A stretch of DNA of 64,000 bases from Nocardia alni. Lineage in GTDB: Bacteria > Actinomycetota > Actinomycetes > Mycobacteriales > Mycobacteriaceae. The first letter of the stretch is position 1; every line of letters begins with the position of its first letter. The translations under genes were made by a program, and so were the position numbers. A model generated the notes under the pieces. It made no database searches. It was not told the DNA's origin and worked only from the letters and a program-made list of their open reading frames with translations. Below are positions 25,536-34,061 of this stretch, piece by piece. The stretch is from NCBI RefSeq assembly GCF_019038435.1, contig NZ_JAGPOX010000020.1, positions 22,312 to 86,311 of the forward strand, in the 5' to 3' direction.

Positions 25536-26726
25536 TCAGACCGCCGCGCTGGTCTTCTCATCGAGTTCGGACGGCGGGGTGAGCCCGTCCTCCCATTCCT
25601 CGTTGACATTGCTGGTGTCGATCGTGTTCTTGCGCGAGCGCAGGTAGATGTAGCTCGACAGCGCGATCAGGATCACCAGGTCGATCAGCACGCCCGGGAA
25701 GCCGCCGGCCAGATCGGTGATCCCCCAGCAGATCGCGCCCACGATCGCGGCCGCCGGCAGGGTGATCAGCCACGCGGTGCACATGCGGCCGAACACTCCC
25801 CAGCGCACCTCCCCGCCCGGCTTGCCCAGGCCCGTGCCCAGGATCGAGCCCGTCGCGACGTGTGTGGTCGACAGCGGGAGCCCGAACTGCGCCGAGGTCA
25901 GAATGATCGCGGCCGAGGACGTCTCGGCGGCGAAGCCCTGCGGCGCGTCGATCTCCACCAGCCCCTTGCCCAGGGTGCGGATGATTCGCCAGCCACCGAG
26001 GTAGGTGCCCAGGGCGATGGCGAGCGCACAGCAGAGCTTGACCCACAGCGGGATGTCGTCGTGGTTGTTGTACGTGCCGTACGCGACGAGGGCCATGAAG
26101 ATCACGCCCATCGTCTTCTGCGCGTCGTTGGTGCCGTGCGCCAGCGAGACCAGGGCGGCCGAACCGATCTGACCGATCCGGAAGGCCTTGCGCATCTTCG
26201 TTTCATCGGATGCGCGGTTCAGCCGATAGATCACATAGGTGCCCAGACCGGCGACGATCGCCGCGACGAAGGGCGACAGCAGGGCGGGAACGATGATCTT
26301 GTTGATCAGACCGGTGCTCTGATTGCCGGTCCAGATCACCCCGCTGGCCCCGAGTGCGGCCATCGCGGCGCCGATCAGACCACCGAACAGCGCGTGCGTA
26401 GAGCTCGACGGGATGCCGAAGAGCCACGTGAGCAGGTTCCAGACGATGGCGCCGATCAGGCCGGCGAACACGATCTGTAGTAACGCCATGTGGTGCACAT
26501 TGTTGATATTGAGCAAACCTCCGGAGACGGTCTTGGCGACCTGCACCGACAGGAATGCGCCCACCAGGTTCAGCACACCCGACATGGCCACGGCGGTGCG
26601 GGGGCCCAGAGCCCCTGTGGCGATGGATGTTGCCATCGCGTTCGCGGTGTCGTGGAAGCCGTTGGTGAAATCGAACCCCAGGGCGGTGACGATAACTATG
26701 ACTAGGACGATGAGTTCTACGCTCAC
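25536..26726 (-). CDS. pitA: PitA, low-affinity phosphate (metal-phosphate) transporter
   Basis: 396 residues from the GTG at 26726. The two PD001131 signatures of the PiT family are present: GFDFTNGFHDTANAMATSI near the N-terminus and the second repeat with SLAHGTNDAQKTMGVIFMAL. IPSSSTHALFGGLIGA and LPLSTTHVATGSILG are the paired internal repeats of the inverted-topology fold. Ten or more membrane helices are expected. It moves phosphate, usually as a metal complex, with protons. A longer start at 26762 is possible; neither has an ideal ribosome site. Confidence 0.93.
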   Translation of the reverse strand: MSVELIVLVIVIVTALGFDFTNGFHDTANAMATSIATGALGPRTAVAMSGVLNLVGAFLSVQVAKTVSGGLLNINNVHHMALLQIVFAGLIGAIVWNLLTWLFGIPSSSTHALFGGLIGAAMAALGASGVIWTGNQSTGLINKIIVPALLSPFVAAIVAGLGTYVIYRLNRASDETKMRKAFRIGQIGSAALVSLAHGTNDAQKTMGVIFMALVAYGTYNNHDDIPLWVKLCCALAIALGTYLGGWRIIRTLGKGLVEIDAPQGFAAETSSAAIILTSAQFGLPLSTTHVATGSILGTGLGKPGGEVRWGVFGRMCTAWLITLPAAAIVGAICWGITDLAGGFPGVLIDLVILIALSSYIYLRSRKNTIDTSNVNEEWEDGLTPPSELDEKTSAAV

Positions 26727-26905
26727 TCTTGCAGTCTCGACCTCCCGCCACCCCCCTACCACCGGAGGACGAGCAATTCATCCGCCGTTCAGCAGACCAC
26801 CCACCAGCAGTTAGCCTGCGGTATCCACAACCGTAATGTGCTCGCTACCGGGACCTTCACCCGCGTGTTCGACTACCCGTTCGAACAACCCGCAACACCT
26901 GCGCA

Positions 26906-27325
26906 TCAACGCCGGTATCTACTCGCCATCTCGGCCGTATGCCCGGCGATACGATCGCGAAGCTCCTTGGGGCCCATCACTTCCGCACCCGATCCCAGTC
27001 TCAGGATCTCCGGTAACGACCACTCCGCGGACCCTATCGGCAGGGCGATCTCACGCCAGCCCTCGGCATCGGGCTCCCCCGCCGAGTCCTGAACCGCCCC
27101 GACGAGGGCGGGCTCGAAATACCGTGGCAGCCCTTCGAATACGAGTGGTGAGACGCGCAGCGTCGCCGTCTCACTCAGTCGCCGCTCGTCGAATTCCGAC
27201 AAATATTTCCGCCAGTAGCCGATAGGGTCGCGGAACCCGCCCAGCAGCCGGTAGCCGCCCTCGTGACCGAGCCCGCCACTGCGACACATCGCAGCCGGGC
27301 AGGCCGTCGCCGAAGTACGGGCCAC
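26906..27325 (-). pseudogene. remnant of a WYL-domain transcriptional regulator
   Basis: The C-terminal piece is clear: YLSEFDERRLSETATLRVSP, a beta-rich middle, and GPKELRDRIAGHTAEMASRYR, the standard end of YafY-type WYL regulators. At its N-side HEGGYRLLGGFR, which normally closes the winged-helix domain, is joined straight to the C-terminal segment. The core WYL domain is therefore deleted, and no intact HTH lies upstream. Sequence up to about 27540 looks like decayed coding DNA with stops in every frame tried. Confidence 0.65.
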
Positions 27326-27580
27326 TGTTGTCGTCGAGTCAGCGGTCGAAGTCCTCGAGCCAGGACCGTTGCAACCCTGCGCGACTGGGCCATGGTGTCG
27401 ATGACGACCGCCTCACTGCGGGTGGCGATCGAATGCGACCGCGCGGTGGTGGAGACCGACTTGATCGACCGTGCCGCAACCGATCCCGGCCTGAGCGAGC
27501 GCGAGACGTGCTGACGATGCTGCTCCAGTCGCGGCACGCCGGGATGACGGGGCGAGGTCAGCACTCGGATAACGCGGCCA

Positions 27581-28984
27581 TCAGCACTCGGTGGGCGCGG
27601 GCACCCCTTGCAACCGTTGGTCGAGCCAGTAGACCAGATCCGGCCAGCCGGTATCCCCGGCCAGGAAGTGCTCGCCGAGTTCGTCCCGGTAGATACCCCG
27701 CACGCCCATCGCGCACTGCTGCCGGTACAGCTCCCGCGCACCGGCGGCCGGGATCCAGAAATCCTGGGCGCCGTTGTAGATCATCACCGGCACAGCGGAT
27801 TTCAGGCCGGACATATCCGTTTCACGGAACACCCGCTGTGCCGCCGGGCTGCGCAGCGGATCGACGACGTTCGCGACCAGATCCAGCGGCGGCTGGGCCA
27901 CACCCGGCAGGGAGGTGATGTTCATGCACGAGTTGCGCAGCGACGAGGTCGCCACCTGGAGCGCGAGATTGTTCATGCTGGACAGGATTTCGGGATGTTC
28001 GCGGCCGATCCCGAAGATCGCGGCCATGAACACGCCGCTGGCCAGGTTGGCGTTCATCGTCCTGGCGAGCATCTGGTAGTCGGCCGGCACGCCGCCCATG
28101 GCCGCGCCGAGGGCCGAGGGCGCCAATTCCGGTGCGTACGAACTCATCAGCACCGCCGCCGCGCGCGTGGCGATCGCACCGCCGGAATATCCGGTCATCG
28201 CGAATCGGCTCGCGGCGAACTGATCCGGCATCAGCTTGCGCACGGCGCGAATCGAGTCCAGCACCGCATGACCGGCCACATACGGCTCGGCATAGGCCAT
28301 ATCGGGACCCTCGTGGTCCGGAATCAGCACCGCGTAGCCGCGCAGCGTCGCCAGCTGGGTCAGCGGCGGGAAATAATCCGCGGAATTCGTCGTGGGCTGA
28401 AGACCGTGCGACAGCGTATATCCCGGATTGCACTGGCGGCCGAGCCCGTCGATGGCCAGATTGTTCACCAGGATCGGCCGCTCGCCCGTGCCCGTCCACG
28501 GCGTGGCGGGCAGCACCAGCGCGGCGGAGGTGTAGGACGGCTCGCCGTGTGCTCCGGTGGTGCGGTATTTGAACTGCACCACCCGCTGCACCGGCACGGT
28601 CAGCAGGGGGGCGGCCGTCGCGGTGATATCCCGCGTGGTGACGATGTCACCGGGCGAGAGCTGTGCCAGATTCGGCGGCCGCAGATCGAACATCGGATCG
28701 CCGATAGGGCTGGGCAGCACCGCATCACGCAGTGCCACCGGATCTGTCGCCGCGTGGCCGGCCGTGGACGACGCGGCGGCCTGCGATTCCGGCAGCGCCG
28801 GGCGCGGTACCACGGCGTCGATCCACTGCTGCAGATCCGGCACGTCCACACCATGCGGCAACGGGATCGACGGTAGCGCCGGGAGATTCGGCGGAGGCGG
28901 ATTCGGCGGCTGCGCCTGCGCGGCGGCGGCCAGCGATCCGCAAGAAACTATTACAGCCAGGACGACAGCACACCGAGCCCACAC
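27581..28984 (-). CDS. secreted lipase of the LIP (CalA-like) family
   Basis: About 467 residues from the GTG at 28984, which has GGGGTGG upstream and gives a clean signal peptide (WARCAVVLAVIVSCGSLAAAAQA). A Pro-rich stretch follows. The lipase core shows RVVQFKYRTTGAHGEPSYTSAALV, ILVNNLAIDGLGRQCNPGY, LIPDHEGPDMAY and the nucleophile elbow AMTGYSGGAIAT. NGAQDFWIP and GEHFLAGDTGW near the end carry the Asp and His. It would hydrolyse lipid esters outside the cell. The open frame extends to 29446, but that part has no coding character. Confidence 0.85.
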   Translation of the reverse strand: MWARCAVVLAVIVSCGSLAAAAQAQPPNPPPPNLPALPSIPLPHGVDVPDLQQWIDAVVPRPALPESQAAASSTAGHAATDPVALRDAVLPSPIGDPMFDLRPPNLAQLSPGDIVTTRDITATAAPLLTVPVQRVVQFKYRTTGAHGEPSYTSAALVLPATPWTGTGERPILVNNLAIDGLGRQCNPGYTLSHGLQPTTNSADYFPPLTQLATLRGYAVLIPDHEGPDMAYAEPYVAGHAVLDSIRAVRKLMPDQFAASRFAMTGYSGGAIATRAAAVLMSSYAPELAPSALGAAMGGVPADYQMLARTMNANLASGVFMAAIFGIGREHPEILSSMNNLALQVATSSLRNSCMNITSLPGVAQPPLDLVANVVDPLRSPAAQRVFRETDMSGLKSAVPVMIYNGAQDFWIPAAGARELYRQQCAMGVRGIYRDELGEHFLAGDTGWPDLVYWLDQRLQGVPAPTEC

Positions 28985-29309
28985 GGGCCACCCCAATCCA
29001 CGGACCGACGACGCAATGGCGGCACCAGCTCCAACCCCGAGCCACCATTGCGAGTATGTATGTTCGATCGTATAGGCCCCCACGCCTGGGAATCCGCATG
29101 GTTTTCCACTTGTAACCGATTTGTCCCGAAAATATCCGGGAATATATTCGCCCGTGGCAACGCTGCATCTCCTGGCACATCCGTCGCCCGCTATGGCCGA
29201 AAAATAAGCCGACAACCGCGGTAACGGTGTGTCACCATGAAAACGATGAAGTAACCGTCCGCGTTTCGGCGCGGGCGGATGTTCTGCGAGTACCGGAAGG
29301 AGGTGACCG
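28985..29309. other. AT-richer gap between the lipase and a small leader ORF
   Basis: The segment 29090-29260 is richer in A and T than the surroundings (CCCGAAAATATCCGGGAATA and GAAAAATAAGCCG). It includes the symmetric GGTGTGTCACC (29227-29237). It should hold divergent promoters for the lipase and for the HNH/WhiB genes. No firm box is assigned. Confidence 0.35.
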
Positions 29310-29420
29310 ATGTCGACATCACAACGGCTTTGCCGCGGCGCACGGCGACTGTCCGGCGAGCACGCGAGTCCGGCGACCGGTCGCCTCGCGTCACCAGGAC
29401 AGGTCGAGTTGCTCGCCTGA
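29310..29420 (+). CDS. 36-residue small ORF with an ideal ribosome site
   Basis: ATG at 29310 follows GGAAGGAGGTGACCG, an essentially perfect complement of the 16S 3' end and the strongest ribosome site noticed in the window. The peptide reads MSTSQRLCRGARRLSGEHAS and ends QVELLA, basic in its first half. It lies 79 bp upstream of the HNH nuclease gene, whose own start has almost no ribosome site. It may be a regulatory leader peptide or a small protein. No homologue is recognised. Confidence 0.5.
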   Translation: MSTSQRLCRGARRLSGEHASPATGRLASPGQVELLA

Positions 29421-29499
29421 CGTCGGTTCACACCCGACCACCGCAACCCGGCCCGATTCCCTCCTCCGCTTCCTATCTCAGACCCGCCTCACGAAAAAC

Positions 29500-30048
29500 A
29501 TGGTGACGCCCATGCCATTCCGCCACGCTGCCCCCAACTCCGACAACTGGATACGCACCGACGTGCTGGTCCTCAACGCCTCCTACGAGGCGCTGACCGA
29601 GATCGACGCCGAACGGGCCGTGGTGCTGCTCATCACCGGCGCCGCGGAGACCGTCGCCGCGCGTGAACCGCACTTCCCGATCCGCTCGAAGCACCTGGAA
29701 ATCGCACTGCCCGAAACGATTCGGCTGCTGCGGTACGTGTACCTCGAGCACCGCGTGCTGGTGCACGACGAGTCCCGCGCCACGCTCGCCGCCGTGCTGC
29801 GGCGCGACGACAACCGGTGCGGATACTGCGCCGGCTGGGCGCGCACCGTGGACCACATCCGCCCGCGCAGCCGGGGCGGACCCAACACCTGGGCCAACCT
29901 GATCGCCGCGTGCGCGCCGTGCAACACCCGCAAGGCGGACCGCACGCCCGAGGAGGCCGGTATGCGGCTGCTCTGGGAGCCCAAGGCCCCCACCGATATG
30001 GCCCGAGCCCAGCGGAGGGTCTGGAAGGACCTGACCCCCGCACCCTGA
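29500..30048 (+). CDS. HNH endonuclease
   Basis: 182 residues from the ATG at 29500 (an alternative ATG is at 29512). The HNH/zinc core is NRCGYCAGWARTVDHIRPRS, then RGGPNTWANLIAACAPCNTRK. It has two CxxC pairs, the DH of the first beta hairpin and the central Asn, followed by the PEEAGMRL tail. The N-terminal 90 residues (VLVLNASYEALTEI, ERAVVLLITGAAE) match the actinobacterial family of stand-alone HNH proteins. Start choice is uncertain because no good ribosome site is visible. A WhiB gene follows after 25 bp. Confidence 0.88.
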   Translation: MVTPMPFRHAAPNSDNWIRTDVLVLNASYEALTEIDAERAVVLLITGAAETVAAREPHFPIRSKHLEIALPETIRLLRYVYLEHRVLVHDESRATLAAVLRRDDNRCGYCAGWARTVDHIRPRSRGGPNTWANLIAACAPCNTRKADRTPEEAGMRLLWEPKAPTDMARAQRRVWKDLTPAP

Positions 30049-30073
30049 CGATCCGAGAAAGGAAGGATCCGAT

Positions 30074-30346
30074 ATGACCAACGCACTGAAGACTCCCGTG
30101 GCGGAGCAGACCCTGATGGATCTGTTTCCGCTCTCGGACGCCCAGGACTGGCAGGCCGCCGCCTGCCGTGGTGACGCGAATCACGATGCCTGGTTCCCGT
30201 ACCCGTCCCAGGACTTCGACTACGCGCGCGGCATCTGCGCCGGGTGTCCCATCCGGCGTCAGTGTGGCGAGTTCGCGGCACGCACCGGCCAGTCCGGTGT
30301 CTGGGGCGGCCACGAGTACGACCGCGGCAAGCTGATCCGAGACTGA
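30074..30346 (+). CDS. WhiB family Fe-S transcription factor
   Basis: 90 residues. The four [4Fe-4S] ligands are C31, C55, C58 and C64 (ACRGD; CAGCPIRRQC). The GVWGG turn that packs against sigma factor follows, and then a short basic tail (RGKLIRD). ATG with AAGGAAGG about ten bases upstream. It probably shares a transcript with the HNH gene. WhiB proteins sense redox or nitric oxide and act with the main sigma factor; which WhiB class this is I cannot say from the sequence. Confidence 0.93.
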   Translation: MTNALKTPVAEQTLMDLFPLSDAQDWQAAACRGDANHDAWFPYPSQDFDYARGICAGCPIRRQCGEFAARTGQSGVWGGHEYDRGKLIRD

Positions 30347-30463
30347 ATCGGCTTCCGTCCCGGCGGCCTGCGGGGTCCGCCGGGATGGAAGCGCCGCGAC
30401 CTGGGCCGATGTCTCGCACCGCGAATGATCAGGTGACGAAGCGCGGCCGATATCGCGTACTCA

Positions 30464-30469
30464 TACACT
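30464..30469 (+). promoter_or_regulatory. -10 box for a leaderless transcript
   Basis: TACACT stands 7 bp upstream of the GTG at 30477. The predicted first transcribed base would fall on or next to the start codon. No ribosome site is present. The -35 region is not recognisable. Confidence 0.45.
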
Positions 30470-30476
30470 GTCCGTC

Positions 30477-32150
30477 GTGGGTACACATCGAGGCAATGGC
30501 GGTTCACGGGGCGTCAGCAAGGGATTGATCTTCACCGTGGTCGCCGTGCTGTTACTCATAGTGGCCGTCGGCGGCTGGTTCTGGTTGGGCAGGCATTCGG
30601 CCGCGCAGAGCCGTACCGCCGCCGCCGAATGCGTCGAGGGCCCGGCGAGCGTGCCGGTCACCGTCGATCCCGATGTCGCCACCGAGGTACGCGCGGCCGC
30701 CGATCGCTTCAACGCCACCAAACAGCATGTGCTCGACCACTGCGTGAGTATCGCGGTGACAGTACAGCCCTCGACGGCGATGGTCGCCGGGTTCACCGCG
30801 AAGAGCTGGGACACCCGCCTGGGGCCGCCGCCCGCGCTGTGGATTCCCGATTCCTCGCGCTCGGTCCAGGCGATGCGGGTGCCCGGGGTGATCCAGGGCA
30901 CCCCTATGCCGATCGCGGTCACCCCGATCGTGCTGGCCGTACCCACCCAGCTGCGCCAAGCGCTCCAGACGGCCAAGGTCGGCTGGTCGGATCTGCCTAC
31001 CCTGCAACAGGGTTCGCTGAGCAAGCTCGGACTGGGCAGCTGGGGCAGCCTGCGCATGGCCATGCCCACCGGCGACGACACCCTCGCCGCGGCCGCCGCG
31101 GTCGGCTCGGCGGTCTCCGGCTCCGACCCGCTCACCGATCAGTCCGCACACTCCGGACAGGTCGTCTCGGCGATCTCGACGCTGGCGCAGAACGCGCCGA
31201 AAGCCACCGACACCACCACCGCACTGACCACCCTCGCGTCGACCTCCGGCGCCGCGAGCGCGCCCATCCACGCGGTGGCCGTCACCGAGCAGCAACTGGG
31301 CGCCAAGGGCGGACTGGCCGAATACGCGCCCACCGGATCCAATCCGGTCGCCGACCATCCGGCCGCGCTGCTGAGCGGCACGTGGGTCGACCAGACCCAG
31401 CAGACCGTGGCGGGCATGTTCGCCGACTTTCTGCGCACCCCCGCGCAACAGCAGCTGTTCACCGCCGCCGGTTTCAGCGCCGCGCCGCCGCAGCCCGTGC
31501 AGATCCCGGCCAAAACCGTTCTCGAACAGGTGCATTCGGTACTCGCCAATCCGGTGCTCGGGGTGCAGTCGACGGTGCTGATCGACACCTCCGGGGCGAT
31601 GGGCACCAGCGACGGCTCGACGACGCGACTGACCAACGCGGTCGGCGCGATCAGCTCCACGCTGGACACCATGCCCCCGGGCTTCGGCGTCGGCGTCTGG
31701 ACCTGCTCCGAGAATCTGCTCGGCGGCGACCCGTATCACATCGTGTCCAAGACCGCGCCGCTGTCCCAGGCGCACCGCGCGGAACTCTCCAGCGCCCTCG
31801 GCAATATCTCACCCACCAATTTCAGCTCCGACAGCACCTATCCGGCCCTGGAGGCCGCCTACAAGAGCGCGGTGAACGGATTCGCCACGGCCCGAACCAA
31901 TTCCGTGCTGCTGATCACCGCGGGCCCCGGCGACAGCTCCGCCGGCGCCGGTAACCAGCTGCTCACCAACATCACCGCCGCCACCGACCCGGCCCACCCC
32001 GTCCGCATCAACGTCATCGTCCTGGGGAACCAGGGCGCCACCGCCTTGCAGACCGTCGCCAAACAGACCGGCGGCACCTACACCAAACTCGCCTCCTCGG
32101 ACGACCTGGCCTTCGGCACCGCCGTCAACAACGCCCTCACCGCACCCTGA
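30477..32150 (+). CDS. membrane-anchored solute-binding-like and von Willebrand A protein (Rv1836c-like)
   Basis: 557 residues. One N-terminal membrane helix (residues 17-38). Residues about 45-345 resemble a periplasmic solute-binding domain (IPAALWIPDSS-like segment, IAVTPIVLAVPTQL). Residues about 360-557 are a VWA domain whose metal site is VLIDTSGAMGTSDGS with LLITAGPGDSS later. The GTG start has no ribosome site, but TACACT at 30464-30469 lies 7 bp before it, as expected for a leaderless transcript. In mycobacteria the homologue lies between glcB and gcvB, as here. It ends 10 bp from a convergent PstS-like gene. Confidence 0.82.
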   Translation: MGTHRGNGGSRGVSKGLIFTVVAVLLLIVAVGGWFWLGRHSAAQSRTAAAECVEGPASVPVTVDPDVATEVRAAADRFNATKQHVLDHCVSIAVTVQPSTAMVAGFTAKSWDTRLGPPPALWIPDSSRSVQAMRVPGVIQGTPMPIAVTPIVLAVPTQLRQALQTAKVGWSDLPTLQQGSLSKLGLGSWGSLRMAMPTGDDTLAAAAAVGSAVSGSDPLTDQSAHSGQVVSAISTLAQNAPKATDTTTALTTLASTSGAASAPIHAVAVTEQQLGAKGGLAEYAPTGSNPVADHPAALLSGTWVDQTQQTVAGMFADFLRTPAQQQLFTAAGFSAAPPQPVQIPAKTVLEQVHSVLANPVLGVQSTVLIDTSGAMGTSDGSTTRLTNAVGAISSTLDTMPPGFGVGVWTCSENLLGGDPYHIVSKTAPLSQAHRAELSSALGNISPTNFSSDSTYPALEAAYKSAVNGFATARTNSVLLITAGPGDSSAGAGNQLLTNITAATDPAHPVRINVIVLGNQGATALQTVAKQTGGTYTKLASSDDLAFGTAVNNALTAP

Positions 32151-32160
32151 TCCGTACCGT

Positions 32161-33870
32161 CTAGCGCGCGGGCTGGCACAGCACGGGGTTCGGCAGCGCG
32201 GAACAGGGCAGGTCGCGGTGCGAGCGGATGATGTCGGCGCCGGTCTGGTTGGTGAGATAACGCAGGAATCCGGCGGCCAGCGAGTCGGCGCCCGGATCCT
32301 TGAAGGTGTAGGCGAATTCGGTCTGCCAGAACGGATAGCCTTGGTGCACGGCGATATCGGTGGACGGCGGGAAATTGTCGATGTTGACGGCCGTCAGGCC
32401 GGTACGGGCGAGAGACATGCCCAGTTCGGCATAGCCGACCGCACCGTCGATACCGGCCACCTCGTCGAGCAGGTCCGCGGTGGACGCGCGCAGGCACAGT
32501 GTGGTGCTGGTGTCGCCCGCTCGCTCCGAGGTCCGGCAGTCGTGCGAATTATCCTGTCGCTCACCGGTTGCCGGCAGGAAGCGCTGCTCGAACGTGGCCC
32601 GGCTGCCGGAGTCGGAATTACGCCCGACGAGATGGACGGTCAGATCGTGTCCGCCGATCTGATTCCAGTTGGTGATCTTCCCGGAGAACAGATCCCGTAT
32701 CTGGTCGGTGTCCAGATTGGCGACGCCGGCCTTGTCGTTCACCACGACCGCGAACAATCCCAGCGCGATCGGGCGGGCGACCAACTCCGGCAGTCCGCGG
32801 GAGAGCTGATCGCCGTCGGCCAGCGCCAGCGTGTCCGACACCGGCCGCTCGCCGCCCCGCTCACCCTCGTCGTTGAGCGTTTGCAGCCCCTGCTGCGTGC
32901 TGGTGAATCCGGCCGAGATGTTCGCTCCCGGGCACAGTTTCATGTACGACGATGCCGCGTCTGACACCACCGGGCCGAATGCCGTGGACCCCACTACCGC
33001 GAGATGCCCTGCCTCGCAGTCCAATCGGGGAATGTTCTGGTTGGACAGCACATAGAACTCGCCGAGCGCCAGTACCACCAGGGCCGTGATCATGATGATC
33101 GCGGCCCGCGACGGGGAGCGGCTGTAGGTATGGCGCACGGTGCCGCGCAGCAGCGCGCCGCTCAGCTCGGGCGGGTAGTACGGCCCGGACTCGCCCAGCG
33201 GACGTTGCAGGCGGGCGTACAACCAGTCGATGCCGGGCACCCAGCGCAGCCACCGCGGCACCGGATCCCGCCTGCGGACATAGGGCCAGTCCCGCGAACC
33301 GGCCCGCGCCAGCACTGCCAGCACCTTGTAGTGATCGGATCGGTTCATCTTGACCTTGGGCAGGTCGATGATGCCGATGGCGCCGTTCTGCTCGGTCGCC
33401 TCGCCGGGCCCCAGGCCCGAATCGGATTCCAGGCTGTCCTTCACACCCGCCGAGCTGACCTCGGTGACCGCCATGCCGATCACCCGGCGTCCCGGAAATC
33501 GCAGGTGCAGACCGGCTTTCTGGTTCTGGGGCGTCGCGTAGTCACCCTCGTCTATCGAGGTGATACCGCTGTTCTCGATACGCATCAGCACGATCGAGAT
33601 GTCCTCTAGCTCCAGCGCCGTCTCCCCCGGCTCCGGCTTCGGGACCAGCTGAGCGAGCACCTTCAGATCGGGAAACTGCTCACCCAGCGGGATCGCGGCC
33701 GGTGAGGCGCCCGAGGCGCTCATGATCGTGGGCGCCTCGCCGGTGACCGGCGTGTCCATCTGCGTCCGATAGCCGATGCTCTTACGCCCGATGACCGCGA
33801 ATTGCCAGATGAACGTCAGGATCGCAACGACCGCCGCGAAGGTATTGAGACCGCCGATCAGATTGTTCAC
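32161..33870 (-). CDS. two-helix membrane protein with C-terminal PstS-like phosphate-binding domain
   Basis: 569 residues, GTG start at 33870. A first membrane helix (residues 5-25) is followed by about 220 residues of probable cytoplasmic sequence with the RIENSGITSIDEGDY segment. A second helix lies at 260-280. The extracellular PBP2 domain then runs to the end: HLAVVGSTAFGPVV, IRDLFSGKITNWNQIGG and RNSDSGSRATFEQRF are PstS-type motifs. No pstCAB genes are near, so it is unlikely to feed a classical transporter. Phosphate sensing or a link to the neighbouring solute-binding/VWA protein is possible. Confidence 0.8.
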   Translation of the reverse strand: MNNLIGGLNTFAAVVAILTFIWQFAVIGRKSIGYRTQMDTPVTGEAPTIMSASGASPAAIPLGEQFPDLKVLAQLVPKPEPGETALELEDISIVLMRIENSGITSIDEGDYATPQNQKAGLHLRFPGRRVIGMAVTEVSSAGVKDSLESDSGLGPGEATEQNGAIGIIDLPKVKMNRSDHYKVLAVLARAGSRDWPYVRRRDPVPRWLRWVPGIDWLYARLQRPLGESGPYYPPELSGALLRGTVRHTYSRSPSRAAIIMITALVVLALGEFYVLSNQNIPRLDCEAGHLAVVGSTAFGPVVSDAASSYMKLCPGANISAGFTSTQQGLQTLNDEGERGGERPVSDTLALADGDQLSRGLPELVARPIALGLFAVVVNDKAGVANLDTDQIRDLFSGKITNWNQIGGHDLTVHLVGRNSDSGSRATFEQRFLPATGERQDNSHDCRTSERAGDTSTTLCLRASTADLLDEVAGIDGAVGYAELGMSLARTGLTAVNIDNFPPSTDIAVHQGYPFWQTEFAYTFKDPGADSLAAGFLRYLTNQTGADIIRSHRDLPCSALPNPVLCQPAR

Positions 33871-34061
33871 TGCGCCGCCCCGTCAAGATTCCGTATCTCC
33901 CGACGTTATCCTGCGCGACCGGGCCCCCTCCCGAGAAGTCATTTCAGCTGTTGTTCACTTTCACGCCGAATCTGTCATCTTGTCGCACAACGGGTCCCGG
34001 CGGCGGCAAAAGCCCGGACACAATCCGTCGACAGACGGATACAGAACGGTATGGTCTCGTC

